NCBI GenBank assembly: GCA_977006965.1
Contig: OZ345369.1
Span: 1,240,001-1,304,000 of the forward strand
Source: Phymatolithon calcareum
Lineage: Eukaryota > Rhodophyta > Florideophyceae > Hapalidiales
DNA length: 64,000 nucleotides
Direction of reading: 5' to 3'
The first letter of the stretch is position 1; every line of letters starts with the position of its first letter. Below, one piece after another: positions 62,350-64,000 of the stretch. The notes beneath the pieces were generated by a model that was not told the origin of the DNA, searched no databases, and saw only the letters and a program-made list of their open reading frames with translations. A program made the position numbers and the translations under genes.

Positions 62350-63582
62350 ATGCCCTTTGTGGCACCAGCTGGCGCCGCCCTCGCCCTCTCGCTATCCCCA
62401 CCGTCACGCCCATGTCTTGGTGCCCGCACTCGACCTTGCGTTCAGCAGAGTTTCCGTCGTCCTCGGCATGGAGGGAGTAATATCAATGCGGTGCCAGAGG
62501 TCCCCGTGCCAGTGAGAGCTGTCTTCTTACCGCGAAACTCACCACCACGTTTTGATGACGAAGAGTCGCCGGACAAAAACGGGAGCGAACCTGAGGAGGA
62601 TTTGACGCATGTGCCACATGCACCGCGCCCCGTGCCAGCAAACGGAACTAATGGGGCACAGACAACATATTGGCCGCGACAAGACAGCATAGACCGAGTG
62701 CTGGAGGAAGGGGCGGCTATGGAATACGATGTGCAGACGTGGGTATCACGCAATGAGCGACGAGCGCTTTCGACTGTTCGTGGGAGATCTGAGCAATCAA
62801 TTGGTGCCGACGAGCTGAATGAGTCTTTGCGACCGTCATATCTCGAGCGGCATCGGCACGTGCTCGCACCAGAGGAGGCTTTTGGGGCGATTTTTTCGTG
62901 GGACGCGGTCGTTGCCAACTCACGTGAACTCGAGCTGCGGGCCTGGAGCGCAGTCGCTCGTGAACGAGGGCTGGTGGCACCGGACATGGATGATATAGTA
63001 CGGGCCGAGGACATGCCTGCGGAAAAAGCTGTGGAACGAATATTCTACTGGACGCGCGACTGGGGCGAGATTAAGGAGTTGTGTTACCGCAAGGCCGAAG
63101 TGTACGAAGCTCTTGTGGTCGATTATGCGTTCCGTAAGGCACCCGGCCTGGACGGCTGGCTGGTGCTGCTCAGTCGTTACGGAGTGAAATGCGTGCTGGC
63201 GGCGAGCCGACCGCGAGAGCGCATCGAGGCTGTGGTGTCTGATCTCGGGTTATCACAATATTTCAAAAAGAATGAAATCGTTGCTGCTGAGGATGAGTTC
63301 GACACTCTGGAGCAGATGTTTTTGTTTGCAGCGATCAAGGCAGAGCGCCCGCCAGAGAAGTGCGTCATTTTTACCGATCGGCCAAGGGGAATTGCGGCTG
63401 GGCATGAGGTGTCCTCGAAAGTTGTGGCGTTAATTGGAGCACATCCGGCATATGAGGTGAAAACGGCGGATGAAACGATTTCGTCGTACGATAATTTGGT
63501 TGTATATAACATACGACGGCTGTTTTCCGAGGCAGGCATGGAGCTTATGGACCCGCAGACGGAGTTAGAGCACGGCCGATGA
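62350..63582 (+). CDS. Plastid HAD-like protein without nucleophile Asp
   Basis: 410 aa, single exon. Residues 1-45 have plastid transit-peptide features (Ala/Ser/Arg-rich, MPFVAPAG start). A disordered acidic segment follows (to about 100), then a HAD fold from about 177: FGAIFSWDAVVANSRELELR, a helical cap, VKCVLAASRPRERIEAVVSD, and KCVIFTDRPRGIAAGHEVSS. The order and the ending YNIRRLF...MELMDP match the plant plastid HAD group that includes the ARPP/5-amino-6-ribitylaminouracil phosphatase-like and CbbY-like proteins. In motif I the usual DxDG is SWDA: the nucleophile Asp is Ser183, while Asp185 is kept. The Lys of motif III (KPxP) is also not evident. It may be a non-catalytic or altered enzyme. 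Confidence 0.75.
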   Translation: MPFVAPAGAALALSLSPPSRPCLGARTRPCVQQSFRRPRHGGSNINAVPEVPVPVRAVFLPRNSPPRFDDEESPDKNGSEPEEDLTHVPHAPRPVPANGTNGAQTTYWPRQDSIDRVLEEGAAMEYDVQTWVSRNERRALSTVRGRSEQSIGADELNESLRPSYLERHRHVLAPEEAFGAIFSWDAVVANSRELELRAWSAVARERGLVAPDMDDIVRAEDMPAEKAVERIFYWTRDWGEIKELCYRKAEVYEALVVDYAFRKAPGLDGWLVLLSRYGVKCVLAASRPRERIEAVVSDLGLSQYFKKNEIVAAEDEFDTLEQMFLFAAIKAERPPEKCVIFTDRPRGIAAGHEVSSKVVALIGAHPAYEVKTADETISSYDNLVVYNIRRLFSEAGMELMDPQTELEHGR

Positions 63583-63903
63583 GGTTTTTTGGGTCAGTCT
63601 TTTGTACTTTACAACTCAAAGGTCAGGCGTCAGCGTCACGGGAGAAGCTACGCTCCGGGCCATGGAGTATCGCATGGGAAGGGAGCTTTTAGTTCTCGTA
63701 ATTAAAATTACTATATAATTATGTAATTACTTTTTATATAATATAATTGAAGTGCTCATAAGAAGAGCACATGCCGTTTCAACCACAAAAACAAAAAGTG
63801 CTTCACCTCGAGTTGATCTCGCATTCTCGCCAATCCCAGCCGCGCGCCGTCTCGCTTCCGTGGCCGTCACTCTTGACGCCCAAGCTGGTACCCTGCCAGA
63901 GTC
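63583..63903. other. Intergenic, AT-rich patch
   Basis: 321 bases with an A/T-rich stretch at about 63700-63750 (TTATGTAATTACTTTTTATA). It probably includes the promoter of the gene that starts at 63904. Confidence 0.5.
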
Positions 63904-64000
63904 ATGGCGTTCGTGTGCAGCTCCCCGTGCATGTCCGCGCGTCATGCGAACCCCTCTAGCGGTGCGCTGTCGCCACTCGCCGCACCGTCACCAAGACGCG
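63904..64000 (+). CDS. 5' end of a possible plastid-targeted protein (partial)
   Basis: The ATG at 63904 opens 32 codons to the window edge: MAFVCSSPCMSARHANPSS and on, Ser/Ala/Pro/Arg-rich with no acidic residue. The MAFV start with an early Phe is shared with the FAS1 protein of this window (MAFVP) and is typical of red-algal plastid transit peptides. The frame is open at the edge. The mature product is unknown. It could be a chance frame in GC-rich DNA. Confidence 0.42.
   Translation, partial: MAFVCSSPCMSARHANPSSGALSPLAAPSPRR

Noticed and set aside
1-64000. tRNA, rRNA and CRISPR arrays
   Set aside because: No B-box-like GGTTCGAATCC with a cloverleaf context, no rRNA core sequence and no regularly spaced repeats were found by eye. 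A covariance-model scan would be decisive.

Overview
The window looks like nuclear DNA of an intron-poor alga, most likely a red alga of the florideophyte type. The signs are: mostly single-exon genes set in long TE-rich intergenic stretches; a nuclear sigma-70 factor of the kind imported into plastids; a plastid-type FAS1 protein whose N-terminus (MAFVP...) resembles a red-algal transit peptide; a MUT9-like kinase with the C-terminal domain known from plants and green algae; and purely eukaryotic housekeeping genes (CBP80, PUS10, prohibitin-2, RPL31, AspRS, an RPC7-like protein). No species marker was seen, so the assignment is inference.

Layout. 1-4.4 kb: broken KDZ/CxC-type transposase, 10-bp minisatellite, unannotated DNA. 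4.4-13.8 kb: gene island with a GDP-fucose-type nucleotide-sugar transporter (2 exons), an H2A.Z-like histone, CBP80, a METTL6-type tRNA m3C methyltransferase and a MUT9-like kinase. 13.8-21.2 kb: a 7.5-kb gene desert holding several inverted repeats, one MITE-like. 21.2-28.3 kb: hypothetical basic protein, cytosolic AspRS and a full-length, intact Fanzor (eukaryotic TnpB relative, predicted RNA-guided nuclease), whose 3' flank is GC-rich and repeat-laden. 28.3-31.9 kb: degenerate LINE-like fragments. 31.9-39.7 kb: FAS1 plastid protein, prohibitin-2, a QueD/PTPS-family enzyme with a C-terminal cysteine ladder, and PUS10 divergent from a plastid sigma factor carrying two AT-hook motifs. 39.7-45.4 kb: desert with two small candidate genes and a long hairpin. 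45.4-48.5 kb: acidic protein, RPC7-like protein and a four-exon cystathionine gamma-lyase. 48.5-52.2 kb: desert. 52.2-63.6 kb: coiled-coil protein, RPL31 (an intron directly after the ATG), a plastid-type SRPBCC/Coq10-like protein, cofactor-independent phosphoglycerate mutase, a secreted malectin-kelch protein and a HAD-like protein that lacks the nucleophile Asp. A further gene starts at 63904 and runs off the end.

The genes do not form a pathway. Many are arranged head to head with short shared upstream regions (PUS10/sigma, PHB2/QueD-like, RPL31/SRPBCC, acidic protein/RPC7, malectin/HAD). The strongest candidate for an exciting system is the Fanzor locus at 25.1-28.4 kb. Its RuvC core, rearranged glutamate motif and zinc finger are all intact, and the region just downstream is a plausible place for a guide RNA. 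Starts given here are ATG codons; where a longer open frame begins at GTG or TTG, the first supportable ATG was used.
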